Below, piece by piece: positions 55,156 through 64,000 of a DNA stretch of 64,000 nucleotides; the stretch's first letter is position 1; every line of letters starts with the position of its first letter. The DNA lies in contig JAHDVF020001222.1 in NCBI GenBank assembly GCA_022606425.2, forward strand, positions 682,001 through 746,000, in the 5' to 3' direction. The DNA is from Lepidostoma basale. Its lineage: Eukaryota; Arthropoda; Insecta; Trichoptera; Lepidostomatidae. The notes below the pieces were generated by a model. The model was not told the origin of the DNA. It ran no database searches and was given only the letters and a program-made list of their open reading frames with translations. The translations under genes and the position numbers were made by a program.

Positions 55156-55508
55156 TTAAGTGACCCAGCAGGCAATGGAGAGGAGGATGTTAAACATCAG
55201 TCTGCGAGACAAGAAGCGAAATGAATGGATAGGAGAAAGGACCAAAGTTGCGGACGTAGCGTGCCAAATAGCCTCGTTGAAGTGGAATTGGGCCGGCTAT
55301 ATAGCGAGGACGACGGTTGATCGGTGGACAAGACGCACCCTGGACTGGCGACCGAGAACTGGCCATAGAAATCCTGGCAGACCACAAGCCAGATAGTCTG
55401 ATGGCATCAAGAGAGTGGCAGGAGGTCAATGGCACAGAACGGCGAGAGATAGAGTTGTGGAAGTCGGGAAGGGAGGCCTATGTTCAGCACTGGACGACTA
55501 AAGGCTGA
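55156..55508 (+). mobile_element. LINE D C-terminal fragment
   Basis: MTQQAMERRMLNISLRDKKR, RTKVADVACQIASLKWNWAG and RRTLDWRPRTGHRNPGRPQA. After a one-base slip near 55390, SLMASREWQEVNGTERREIE and REAYVQHWTTKG-stop, ending in (GAT)n. Confidence 0.85.
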
Positions 55509-55544
55509 TGATGATGACGATGAATTAGAATTGTTTGCTGTTGT

Positions 55545-55775
55545 ATTGCTATGTGTGTACGGCGGGACAACAAGGGAGAGTAGCGTAGCTTAAATGTGGT
55601 CTGGGTCCCCCTTGGTTGCAAATATACTCGTACATATATTTTTTTTTTTAACGTAAGTCCCGCATGGACGGGGGACGGGCCTAGGGAGTTCACGAGTGAA
55701 GCTGACGAAAGGCGCCTATCACAGCTTCGGGTAAGCGGAGGGAGCCCCCTATGGCTCGGCCATATTAAAAAATTG
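55545..55775 (+). repeat. Family I dispersed repeat
   Basis: Mirror of 43130-43345: GTGTGTACGGCGGGACAACA, AAATGTGGTCTGGGTCCCCC, GTAAGTCCCGCATGGACGGG and GAAGCTGACGAAAGGCGCC, ending ATGGCTCGGCCATATT. Confidence 0.65.
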
Positions 55776-55839
55776 TTTCTTTAAAAGTTGATTTAAAACT
55801 CCATATTAAAAAATTAATACAAATGAAAATGTCTGTTTT

Positions 55840-55985
55840 CTAGAAGTTTTATTATAGTTTATGAGAATGACATGTTACGCCTTTCTAGGGCATTATAAAA
55901 TATTTGATAATGCCTTAAAAAAGGCGAAACATGTCATTCCCATAAAATATAATAAAACTTCTAGTAAAATCACGTTTTCATTCGT
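55840..55985. repeat. Clean palindromic hairpin element
   Basis: Arms CTAGAAGTTTTATTATAGTT and the complement of ATATAATAAAACTTCTAG. The inner arms GAATGACATGTTACGCCTTT and AAAGGCGAAACATGTCATTC surround a short ATAAAATATTTGATAATG loop. About 135 bp, non-coding. Confidence 0.75.
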
Positions 55986-56153
55986 ATTAACGATTTTCTT
56001 TAGTAGAAAGCTTGACTAGAAGTGAGCTACGATACCTCTTTTTTATCTTTTTATTTAACTCCGAATTTATGATTTTAAAATCATATCCTATTTTCTGTGT
56101 TTTTTTACGCGGAACTATGTAATGGTTAGTAAAAAAAAATAGCAGTGATGACA

Positions 56154-56381
56154 TTAGTAATTATTTTGGTTTTGTATGGTATGTGCGGCGGACACAATCC
56201 GATCTAAATTCTGCAAGGCAATTAAATTGATTGACCGATCAAGCTTCGGGAGTGAGACATTAGCTAGTAAATGGTTAGATGCACGCAATGGCAGTCCCGC
56301 TATACTATTTGACCGTTTCTCGTATACATCGTTGCAAACTTCGAGAACGGCTTTATTTAATCTTCCGCACTCTTCACTATA
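56154..56381 (-). CDS. Possible terminal exon of an unidentified gene
   Basis: From an acceptor-like TGTGAATATAG (just right of 56381) the minus frame reads EECGRLNKAVLEVCNDVYEK, then AGLPLRASNHLLANVSLPKL and DRSINLIALQNLDRIVSAAH, ending TIQNQNNY-stop. AATAAA lies about 85 bases past the stop. Amino-acid composition looks genuine. A plus frame of 90 codons overlaps it, so strand assignment is not certain. Product not recognised. Confidence 0.4.
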   Translation of the reverse strand, partial: YSEECGRLNKAVLEVCNDVYEKRSNSIAGLPLRASNHLLANVSLPKLDRSINLIALQNLDRIVSAAHTIQNQNNY

Positions 56382-57093
56382 TTCACAAAAGATGTGCGAG
56401 TGGATAGAGTTATTTAAAGAAGGGTTTACGAAGGCAACAGAGTGAATGGTTAAGTAAATGTTGCACTCACAATTGGAAGCCGTCCCATAAAAGCCAAGAT
56501 GGCAACTCACTTTTGAAATGCCGCATTTTGATTAATACTAACTAACCAAGCTACACGCCGTTTCCCCCGGAGGGGTTGACAGAGACGATGGATCGCCATA
56601 CTGCTTTGTCCTGACATATCTTGAGTTCCTCTACATTAATACAGCGTAACATGCGCGCTGGAATGTAGCAGTCTTTTAATTATTTATTAACATAGTCATG
56701 CCATGCTTTCGTCGTTCATTCTTTGCTTCTCTTTCCACTCGCACAGCTTGATTACAGCTTTTATTATCTTAACCATTTTTCTTTCATCCATTTGCTCCAT
56801 ATGTCAAAACCATCCCAGGGATCCTTTAATGATTTTACTTAGGATGCAATCATCTGCCATACATTTCTTTCTCACTTTATCATTCAGTCATCTATCATAC
56901 ATCATATTCCTCGCATTCTTCTTATCAAGGTATTATGTCTTCTTCTCAGTGTAGGCCTCTTTACATCGTTAACATACAATTTTTTTTTACCATTCTTTCT
57001 TCATTAATTCTTCCCATATGTCCAAACCATTTTAATGATCCTTTCATTATTTTATTCATAACACTTTCATTCGCATCATATTCACTTATTATA

Positions 57094-58378
57094 TTAGGTC
57101 CTTACATATGAAATTGGCGTTTTGTATGGGAGGAACATAAAGTTGATTTTTTAAAATATGATATATTTATTTAATCAAAGTATGTACCATTGTTATCTAT
57201 GCTTTTTTGTCATCTCATAGGTAGTTCATCGATCCCTTTACTAAAAAAACCATTCGGACGGGAATCAATAAAATCTTTGAAGTCGGTTTAGACTGCCCCA
57301 TCGGAGTTGAATTTTTTCCCTTGCAAGGAGTTATCCAAATTTCGAAAAAAATAGTAATCTGTTGGGGCAAGGTCCGGATAGTACAGTGGATGTCTTAGAC
57401 ATTCCAATTGAAGCTCTTTTAATTTGGTAGCCGTCTGTTGTGCAGTGTGTGGTCTAGCGTTATCATGAAGCAGCAGTGGCCTAGAGCGATTAACCAGCCT
57501 CGGTTGTTTAGCAGCTAGCTTTTCCATCATGGTTTGCAGTTGCTGACAATAGACATCTGCCGTAATCGTCTGGCCAGATTTAAGAAAGCTGTAGTGAACG
57601 ACACCAGCACTAGTCCACCAAACGCTCACAAGTAACTTTTTTGGAGTCAATTTTCGTTTGGGGCATGGTTCGGCTGGTTCGGCAGGGTTCAGCCATTGCG
57701 ATGAGCGCTTCCGATTATCATACAGGATCCACTTTTCATCACAGGTAATGATTCGATTCAAAATCCCTTCATTATTGTGCCGGTTGAGTAATGCAACGCA
57801 GCAGTCAACGCGCGTTTGTTGATTTGCTTCACTCAATTCGTGAGGTACCCACCTTTCAAGCTTTTTCACCTTCCCAATTTGCTTCAAGTGGATTAAAACA
57901 GTTTTATCACTAACACCGCAGCCTGCAGCTAACTCGGACGTGGTTTGCGATGGATCCGCTTCACAATAGCCTTCAATTCTTCATTATCAACTTTGGTCTC
58001 CGGCCGTCCACGGGGCTTGTTCTGCAGGTCGAAATTTCCAGAACGAAAACGTTGGAACCAAAAACGCACTGTGTTTTCTTTTGCGGCACCGTCGCCATAC
58101 ACATCATTAATCCTTCGAGCCGTTTCTGCAGCACTGGTGCCACGGTGGAACTCGTACTCGTAAATAACGCGATATTTCAAGTTTTCCATTTTGTAAACTG
58201 AGTGACGCAAAGAAAAAAAACAATTGAGGAAAAAACAAATGAATTATAATTTTCGAAACACAAATACTTGAGTAAATAGCTGTATAAATTTGAATTTGGA
58301 ATTCCTAACCAAAGAGAAGATATTTGAGATCAAAGTTGCCAGTACGGCAAAACGCCAATTTCATATGTAAGGACCTAA
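57094..58378 (-). mobile_element. mariner element, full length, inactive
   Basis: 1285 bp flanked by TA at 57092-57093 and 58379-58380. Inverted ends TTAGGTCCTTACATATGAAA match for about 30 bp. It encodes a cecropia-type transposase broken in three places. Confidence 0.9.
57164..58210 (-). pseudogene. mariner transposase with one frameshift and two stops
   Basis: The N-terminal part (58210-57929) has HTH segments KENTVRFWFQRFRSGNFDLQ. A one-base deletion near 57955 shifts the frame after IVKRIHR. The rest (57940-57288) keeps KLERWVPHELSEANQQ, IITCDEKWILYDN, LLHDNARPHTAQQ and YYPDLAPTDYYFF (DD34D spacing intact). Premature stops follow at about 57286 and 57195 before the natural end near 57164. 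It belongs to a different mariner lineage from the intact copy at 27167. Confidence 0.9.
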
Positions 58379-58715
58379 TATTTGCATTTGACACTCTATC
58401 ATATACAGATTTACCACGCATTCGTTTTAGAGATTTCATTTCTACTTTATCCTTCTTTTGCCAGTTCCGTGCTTCACTTCTATACATTAGGGTCGGCACA
58501 AGAACACTATTGTGCACTGCCATCGTAGCTTTTTTGGATAGGCTTTTGTTTGCTATGACAACTTTAAGTGCACCAATTACTCTGTTGCCTGCCCCAACCC
58601 TTCAATATCCTTCTCCACTCTCCCATCCTTTGTAAACATACTTTCTAAATAAACAAATTCATCCACTTGTTCCAAATTTTGTGTCAAAAGTATGTATCAT
58701 AGCTTAACATTTTAC

Positions 58716-58871
58716 CACCTACAATGTTACATCTAGAGAATAGTTCGTCGTTGCAGATTCTTTGGAGGTCGTTAATTTCGGGAACTTGAGCGGATATGTT
58801 CTCAAACAACAGGAATGTATTATAATTCACTTTGCTGCGCGGATAAAGTATGTTCTTCCAGTTACCAAAAC
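58716..58871 (-). CDS. Possible internal exon of an unidentified gene
   Basis: From AG at 58873-58872, phase 1 in, the minus strand reads FGNWKNILYPRSKVNYNTFL, then LFENISAQVPEINDLQRICN and DELFSRCNIVG, with donors at 58722 (GTAGGT) or 58715 (GTAAAA). No repeat family here contains it. It could be upstream of the exon at 56154 or 48669 in one minus-strand gene, but the phases do not join directly to 56381. Confidence 0.4.
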
Positions 58872-59097
58872 CTGATCCCGCATTAGAGATACATGAAATT
58901 TATTAGTGACATATTATAGTAACAGTCTCTTCACGGGCGAAGCGTCCGCCCGCCGGTGTGGGGGACCGTCTTCATTTGCATTACAGGAAATATCTCTTAT
59001 TCAATGAATAAAATTAATCTTACAAACAAATTATAAACTATAAACAAATTATGGTCGATGTAACTCCGTCCTTCATAGCATCGTTCATTATTTATTT

Positions 59098-59175
59098 TAA
59101 CTAACTAACTAACCAACCATCACGCCGACTCTCCGAACGGGTAGGTAGAAAGAATGGACCGCACAGTGTTTTTTA
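59098..59175 (-). mobile_element. LINE A terminus scrap
   Basis: Complement of GGTCCATTCTTTCTACCTAC and GGAGAGTCGGCGTGATGG with (TTAG)n at left. Abuts the GC-rich segment to its right. Confidence 0.7.
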
Positions 59176-59179
59176 CTTT

Positions 59180-59830
59180 GGGGATGTGGTGAGAGTTAAA
59201 AGCAGTGGAGGTTTCAGCGTTTATACAGGTCAGGTCACAAGTAATCATACGTTAACAGTATTATGTACTCGTGATGGAGCGTGCGCCTGGACGTCGATAG
59301 CAGCTGGAGCGGAGTCCGGGTGGTGAGCAGTAGAGGATGATGGCTCGCTGGGCAGTAGCGTCGGTTGGCGGGAGCGAAGACTCGTCGGAAGTTACGTGGC
59401 GTAGCAGTGTAGACAGTTGCGTAGCTCGGAAGGAGAGTCTGAGGTTTCTCGTACGTAGACTTGACGGCGTAGACTCGTGTCGGTTAGAAGTCGCAAGAAA
59501 GAATAACGTAGTAGCGTGGCTTCGTAGGTCGGTGCGGGAGGGAGTCCGAGATCCCTCGTGGCGTAGACTTGTTAACGCAGACTCGTGTCTGTTAGAAGCC
59601 GTAATACTGACTGACGTATTGGGTGGTCGGAAGTACCGCTTTTATATGCTTTGCTTCCCTTTGTACACGATGCCCTGCTCTAGTGACCTAGTGCAATGTA
59701 TGTCATCATTGCGATAAGTTGGTCCTAAGTCAGGCGTTTTCGGTTATTCGTGTCATATATTTCATCATGAAATATGCTGGTTTAGCAGTCGAATTCCACT
59801 TATGTGGGTCACCTATATATTGTACTTCTC
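59180..59830 (+). other. CpG-rich segment with diverged internal repeats and an open frame
   Basis: Contains repeated GTAGACTTG-CG-AGACTCGTGTC-GTTAGAAG blocks at about 59454 and 59564, and related GTAGACAGTTGCGTAGCTCG upstream, unit near 110 bp. A 126-codon plus frame (59337-59717) is Arg/Ser/Val-rich without a known domain. It lies exactly between a minus LINE A terminus and a minus SINE A copy, so it could be the transduced or 5' part of a retroelement. Function unknown. Confidence 0.4.
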
Positions 59831-59836
59831 TCGCTC

Positions 59837-60060
59837 CTTCAACATAACTAACTAACTAACTAACTAACCATCACGCCGTCTCTCCGAAAGGGTAGGCAGA
59901 AAGAATGGACTCCCACACTATAATCGATGCAGCACTCCATCCTTCTCTTTTCGCCCCCGCGAGAGACGCGGTGTGATGGGTTGCGAATCTCATCGCCACC
60001 AATAGGCATCTCCCGCGCACATTTCGATCGTCCAACGTCTACAAAATAAATCTAAAACAA
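59837..60060 (-). mobile_element. SINE A copy
   Basis: (TTAG)n at 59846-59868, LINE A-like terminus to about 59915, then the SINE A body (complement of CCTATTGGTGGCGATGAG and GCAACCCATCACACCGCG) to AAATAAATCTAAAAC. Longest copy. Confidence 0.75.
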
Positions 60061-60124
60061 CTTATACAGGATATAAAATATAATAACAAATACATTGATG
60101 TATAATAAAATAACAAATAAAACA

Positions 60125-60455
60125 ACATTCATAATAATAATAATTATATGCTAACTTTTAAAGCGCCGTTTTTGTGATGTAATCAAGTCAAAGGCGCATT
60201 AACACGTGTTTTAAATCTAAATGTGAACGCTGCATCTTATTGATTTTCGCGATCGATTAGAAAGTATAATAGAACAACATAAGCAAGTTTTAAATTGGGT
60301 ATGAAATATAAAAAAATATGAGTTTTCAGCTTAGATCTGAAGTCTGTAGGATCATTTATGCAACTGAGGTGTGAAGGAAGATTGTTCCAAGCTGATGGAC
60401 CGGCTACCGCAAACGCTCGATCCTCGAAATTTGTACTAGGGCAGGGATGGCGAAC
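60125..60455 (-). mobile_element. LINE B 3' end
   Basis: The minus frame reads NFEDRAFAVAGPSAWNNLPS, HLSCINDPTDFRSKLKTHIF and a short tail LYFIPNLKLAYVVLLYF, then the 3' UTR and (TTA)n at 60129. Best LINE B copy. RT C-terminal signature AGPSAWNNLP. Confidence 0.8.
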
Positions 60456-60749
60456 CTTTTTGAGCCTGAGTGCCAAACATTTTTTTTTTGTGCCACATGC
60501 CATGAAAAATGCATCAAATGTTTTGTTTAACTTCAGATTTTTAATATAAACAAAGCATTAATACATCGAAAAAAAAAATAATAAAGTACTTATTATTGGA
60601 AGGCAAAATAAATAGTTAATAGGCAAAAACCAAAACTATTAAGAAAGAGTACGAGAATATGTTGAATACATGAGAGCGAAAGAGGAATACTTCTTTGAAT
60701 TCTGTTCTGATTCTAATTTGAATGACAGTTGTTTCAAAATGGCGCCCAC

Positions 60750-61600
60750 GGGCGGCTGTCATTTGAAGCTTCTCACAAAAAAATTAAATTTCTGCATTTT
60801 GGCAATCCTTTAAGATTAAAAACAGCTCCATATACAAGTATATGGATCATCATGTGTGGTTTATTGTTTTTTATTGGTGCACACTCTCATACTCAAATTG
60901 TACATCGCTCTGCACGCCTTCCCATCAGCCAGCCAATTAAAATGACAACCTCCGGTGCCGCCGCCACAGTTCCTGACCATCGTAATCGCTCGCTCTCCAT
61001 TTTGCCGTTGCTACCATCTTCCTGACCCGCTGCCATATCCAAGTCTGCTGGCGTTCCTCGGACGCCTCCATCCCTTGCTTCTCCTGCCGCCGTCGACGCC
61101 GCCTCCTCCTGCACCGCAGCCTTTCCCTGTCCTGTCATCTCCTCCTGCCCCGCCGCCGCCATTGCTGCCTACCTGCTGTTTACTCAACGCTTCATGCCTA
61201 AACCTTTCCTTTCCACTATCCTTATCCCATCCTGTATCTCAACCCCATTGCCATATCGGTCCCCACCCAAGGCCACCGGCCCACGCCCAAGGCCACTCTT
61301 GTCTCACTTGGTTCCATATCCAGGACCAACCGGCCCCCACCCAAGGCCACTCCCTGTCACCGTCCCTCGGTCTCCACCCAAGACCTCGGCCCCTTTCCAA
61401 GGTCATCCCCAACCCCTCCACACTCCACCCTACCCGGGTAGTCAGGTCCAAATATCGGACACAATCCACTACATCCTCCAAGTAACCGTCCCCTCACCAT
61501 CCAACAATATCCAACTTCATCTCCAAGAAAGAAATTTCCAACATGTGGGGGAGCAATAGCCTTCGGGCTGGTACTCCCGAAAAGACAATATCCAAGATAC
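60750..61600 (+). repeat. Family H dispersed repeat, long copy
   Basis: Near-identical to 24030-24610 over about 550 bp, including GTCTGCTGGCGTTCCTCG, CCGTCGACGCCGCCTCCTCC and CATGTGGGGGAGCAATAGCC. Proline-rich frames (61194-61559, 121 codons; 24103-24588, 161 codons) exist in both copies but differ in frame, so coding is doubtful. Confidence 0.65.
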
Positions 61601-61879
61601 AAGATCTAATTTGAATTTTGTACTAATTATTGTTATATGACAGAAGCGTAGAAAACAAAAAAGAACAATTTGGTTTTGTAAATTGTGAAATTTCAACGCG
61701 TATTGAAAACATGATTTACATTAAACGTTACAATTTATTACTGATTGCGATTGTATAGTAAACCAAATTTTTAAAAGGTAGGAATATAAAATATCTACTT
61801 TCGTGAATATTTCATGGGTTGCAACTTGTCTGTATTAATTACGCGAGTAACTTTAACAACAGGTAGGTACTTTTTGATG

Positions 61880-62800
61880 CAGGTGCAAAAATGAACGGTG
61901 TGTCATTAAGCTGTTTGTTGTATGCGGACGACTCTGTGCTACTTGCAGACAACGAACATGAAATACAAGCCCTGGTGTCTAGTATGTATGGGGTATGCAA
62001 GCGATACGATTTGATAATGAATGTGAATAAGTCCAAGGTAATGATTTTCGAAAAAGAAGAAAACATGACAGTCTGTAATATTAGTGTGAATAGTGAAAAT
62101 CTGGAAGAAATGGATGAATTAGTTTATTTCGGAAGTATGTTTACAAAGGATGGGAGAGTGGAGAAGTATATTGAATGAAGGGTTGGGGCAGGCCACAGAG
62201 TAATTAGTGCACTTAAAGTTGTCATTGCAAACAAAAGCTTATCCAAAAAAGCTAAGATGGCAGTGCATAATTCTGTTCTTGCGCCGACCCTTATGTATGT
62301 AAGTGAAGCATGGAACAGGCAAAAGAGGAATGAAAGTAGAATAAATGCAGTAGAAATGAGATCTTTAAGACGAATGTGTGGTAAATCTGTATATATGATA
62401 GAGTGTCAAATGCAATTATGAGAAGTGAATGCGGTGCGAATAAAAGTGTTATAAACAAAATAAGGAAAGGGTCGTTAAGATGGTTTGGACACATGGAAAG
62501 AATGAGTGAAAACAGAATGGCGAAGATGGTATATGTAAACAATGTGAACGGAGTTAAAAATAGAGGAAGGCCGAGGAAAACGTGGCACGATCAAATTAAT
62601 CAAATATTAAATGTCGGTCACGTGAGGAGTCGGTGCGTGCATGACAAGATGTATGAATGTAGAGGAATCGAGAGACGTATGTCAGGACAGAACAGTGTGG
62701 CGGTCCATTTCTTCTGCCTACCTCTCCGGGGAGACGGCGTGATGGTTAGTTAAATGGTTAGTTAGTTAGTTAATTAGGTAGTTAAGTACTTTTTAAATAA
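61880..62800 (+). mobile_element. LINE A 3' fragment with RT core
   Basis: LSCLLYADDSVLLADNEHEI, NVNKSKVMIFEKEENMTVCN and VYFGSMFTKDGRVEKYIE-stop, then, after slips, MSNAIMRSECGANKSVINKI, RPRKTWHDQINQILNVGHVR and the terminus with an expanded tail at 62740-62785. Second-longest LINE A copy, about 20 stops and slips fewer than the old subfamily. Confidence 0.85.
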
Positions 62801-62971
62801 TTCGTCTATTAGTATTCTGAAATCACCGAGTTCCTGTCTTATTGCATAAACCATGAATTGCATACAAATGTCAGCGGAGATTTTACAGTGAACCAAGTTT
62901 TAAAGGGGTAGAAATTCTTCACTTCCGTGAATATTTAACGGATAAACAAGTGATCATTAAAATTGTATAAC

Positions 62972-63628
62972 CATGGGCGGCTGTCAGATACGAATAGATA
63001 CTCACATCGAGAGAATATGTGGAGTTGCACTGGAAATGTTGGGATTTATTCTCCGAACTGGTAGAGTTTTCAGGAATCCCTATGTTCTGCGAATTTTGTA
63101 TAACTCATTGGTCCGGAGCCGGTTCCAGTGTGGTTCGGTGATATGGAGTCCCCACTAGGCAAGATACTCGTTCATGTTAGAGAGGGTTCAGAAAAGATTT
63201 CTGAGATATCTCTACATGAGGGAGTTTGGTAGCTATCTGTGGCTTTATCCCACCGCATTCCTCTTGGGCATGCTGGGGACCAATAGTTTACAGATAAGGA
63301 GGGATGGGTGCACACTTACCCATTTCTTCAGACTTATCAGGGAATTCTTCGAGAACTCCGTTAGTTTGGATGCTATCCATCTTTATGTTCCGGTTGGTTA
63401 TCTTCGACAGCATGCAGAACCAACCTGCCTCTGGTGATGCCGGTGGGGAGAGCAATCATACTGCTGAACATGATCGCTTCGGAGATCGACGTCTTCATAT
63501 TCGTGAAAGTACGTTCAGAAGACAAAATTTGTAGTATTTAATACTCTTGACTTTGGAGAGTATCTTGTATTCCTAATGTCGAACCGTCTTCCATGCGTTC
63601 CTGGTATTAAATACTTGTATTTATTATA
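62972..63628 (+). mobile_element. LINE G fragment, RT to 3' end
   Basis: GGCQIRIDTHIERICGVALE, LRILYNSLVRSRFQCGSVIW-SPH-stop, FMLERVQKRFLRYLYMREFG, LWLYPTAFLLGMLGTNSLQI and SLDAIHLYVPVGYLRQ, then a slip. The 3' UTR (CCTGGTATTAAATACT) continues after the mariner at 63937-64000 as CCTGTTCTCAATAGATG. Longest LINE G copy. Confidence 0.85.
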
Positions 63629-63936
63629 TTAGATTGCGGAAAAAGTAATTTCGTATTTTTCGCTTTATTTCAATGTTTTAAAAAGAATGTTACAATCAAC
63701 CGATTTAAGTCAAATATGCGCGGTTCTGTTCGATAACTTGTTGCCAACGAGAATTCAACTTCATAATGCCCCTCTCGTAGAAGCCCTTGTCCCTATTGGC
63801 AAAAAACTCGGACAACCAATTTTCACAGGCCTCTATTGAGGCCAAATTTGTACCCCCAAGCGCGTTGGCCATAGACAGGAACAGGTGGTAGTCACTTGGT
63901 GCCAGATCCGGACTATATGGTGGATGCAAAAGAACT
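63629..63936 (-). mobile_element. mariner 3' part, truncated, inside LINE G
   Basis: End TTAGATTGCGGAAAAAGTAA after TA (63627-63628). The minus frame (63929-63705) reads HPPYSPDLAPSDYHLFLSMA and GFYERGIMKLNSRWQQVIEQ-NRAYLT-stop, including the third catalytic Asp. The 5' three quarters and the other terminal repeat are missing; the break at 63936 meets the LINE G 3' UTR. Confidence 0.85.
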
Positions 63937-64000
63937 TTTACCTGTTCTCAATAGATGTCTTAAACTATAATAATTGTTTGTAATATCTTTTGAGAAAATA

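Larger units (their letters stand above)
56540..58675 (-). mobile_element. LINE A 3' fragment split by mariner
   Basis: 56540-57093 carries the terminus and WFGHMERI-type codons. 58379-58675 resumes with SNANI, VYDRVS, KMRGKSV and VPTLMYRSEA codons and YLESMFTKD. Removing 57094-58378 plus one TA restores the LINE order seen at 9690-9770. Confidence 0.85.

Noticed and set aside
61239..61481. Gly/Trp-rich minus frame
   Set aside because: Antisense of the proline-rich family H repeat; composition follows from the repeat.

Overview
The window looks like a piece of a large, AT-rich, transposon-loaded insect chromosome. The evidence is GT/AG introns of many kilobases, a dense mix of non-LTR retrotransposon debris, tRNA-derived SINEs, and TA-, TTA- and TTAA-flanked DNA transposons. 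PARN is present, and I recall that Drosophila lacks it, so a non-Drosophila insect fits. Lepidoptera is possible, but the order is not settled by the sequence.

Two conserved genes dominate the left half. They lie head to head and both process RNA 3' ends. ELAC2 (long-form tRNase Z) is on the minus strand: twelve joinable coding exons from 17680 down to 52, with the C-terminal part beyond the left edge. PARN (poly(A)-specific ribonuclease) is on the plus strand: eleven joinable exons from 19395 to 28875, with the last short exon(s) not found. About 1.7 kb separates the two start codons. Every intron border listed was read directly and the phases agree across all junctions. To the right I see only isolated exon-like pieces without a recognised product (minus strand near 35.6, 48.7, 56.2 and 58.8 kb) and one weak candidate first exon near 40.16 kb on the plus strand.

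Most of the rest is mobile DNA. DNA transposons with readable ends and target duplications are: piggyBac-type (TTAA) at 5762, 14686, 26645, 29094 and 30261; Harbinger-type (3-bp TWA) at 7389, 8833 and 11380; hAT (8-bp duplication) at 10444, nested in a pogo-like remnant at 10331; and mariner/Tc1 types at 27167 (intact transposase), 44595, 53657, 57094 and 63629. I use provisional letters for the retroelements and repeats. LINE A ends in (TTAG)n and has more than 15 fragments. LINE B ends in (TTA)n. LINE G ends in (TGATT)n. LINE D, E, F, K and M are other C-terminal or RT fragments. SINE A shares the LINE A 3' end. SINE S has a tRNA-like head. Family C is a large fold-back repeat, family J is an inverted repeat around a tRNA-like core, and families H and I are unclassified dispersed repeats. 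A recurring short hairpin (TGATGAN, stem, GAAAC) is scattered throughout.

The layout is: 0-17.7 kb ELAC2 with transposon-filled introns; 17.7-19.4 kb shared upstream region; 19.4-28.9 kb PARN with an intact mariner in antisense in its last seen intron; 29-64 kb a repeat-rich interval with a few orphan exons.
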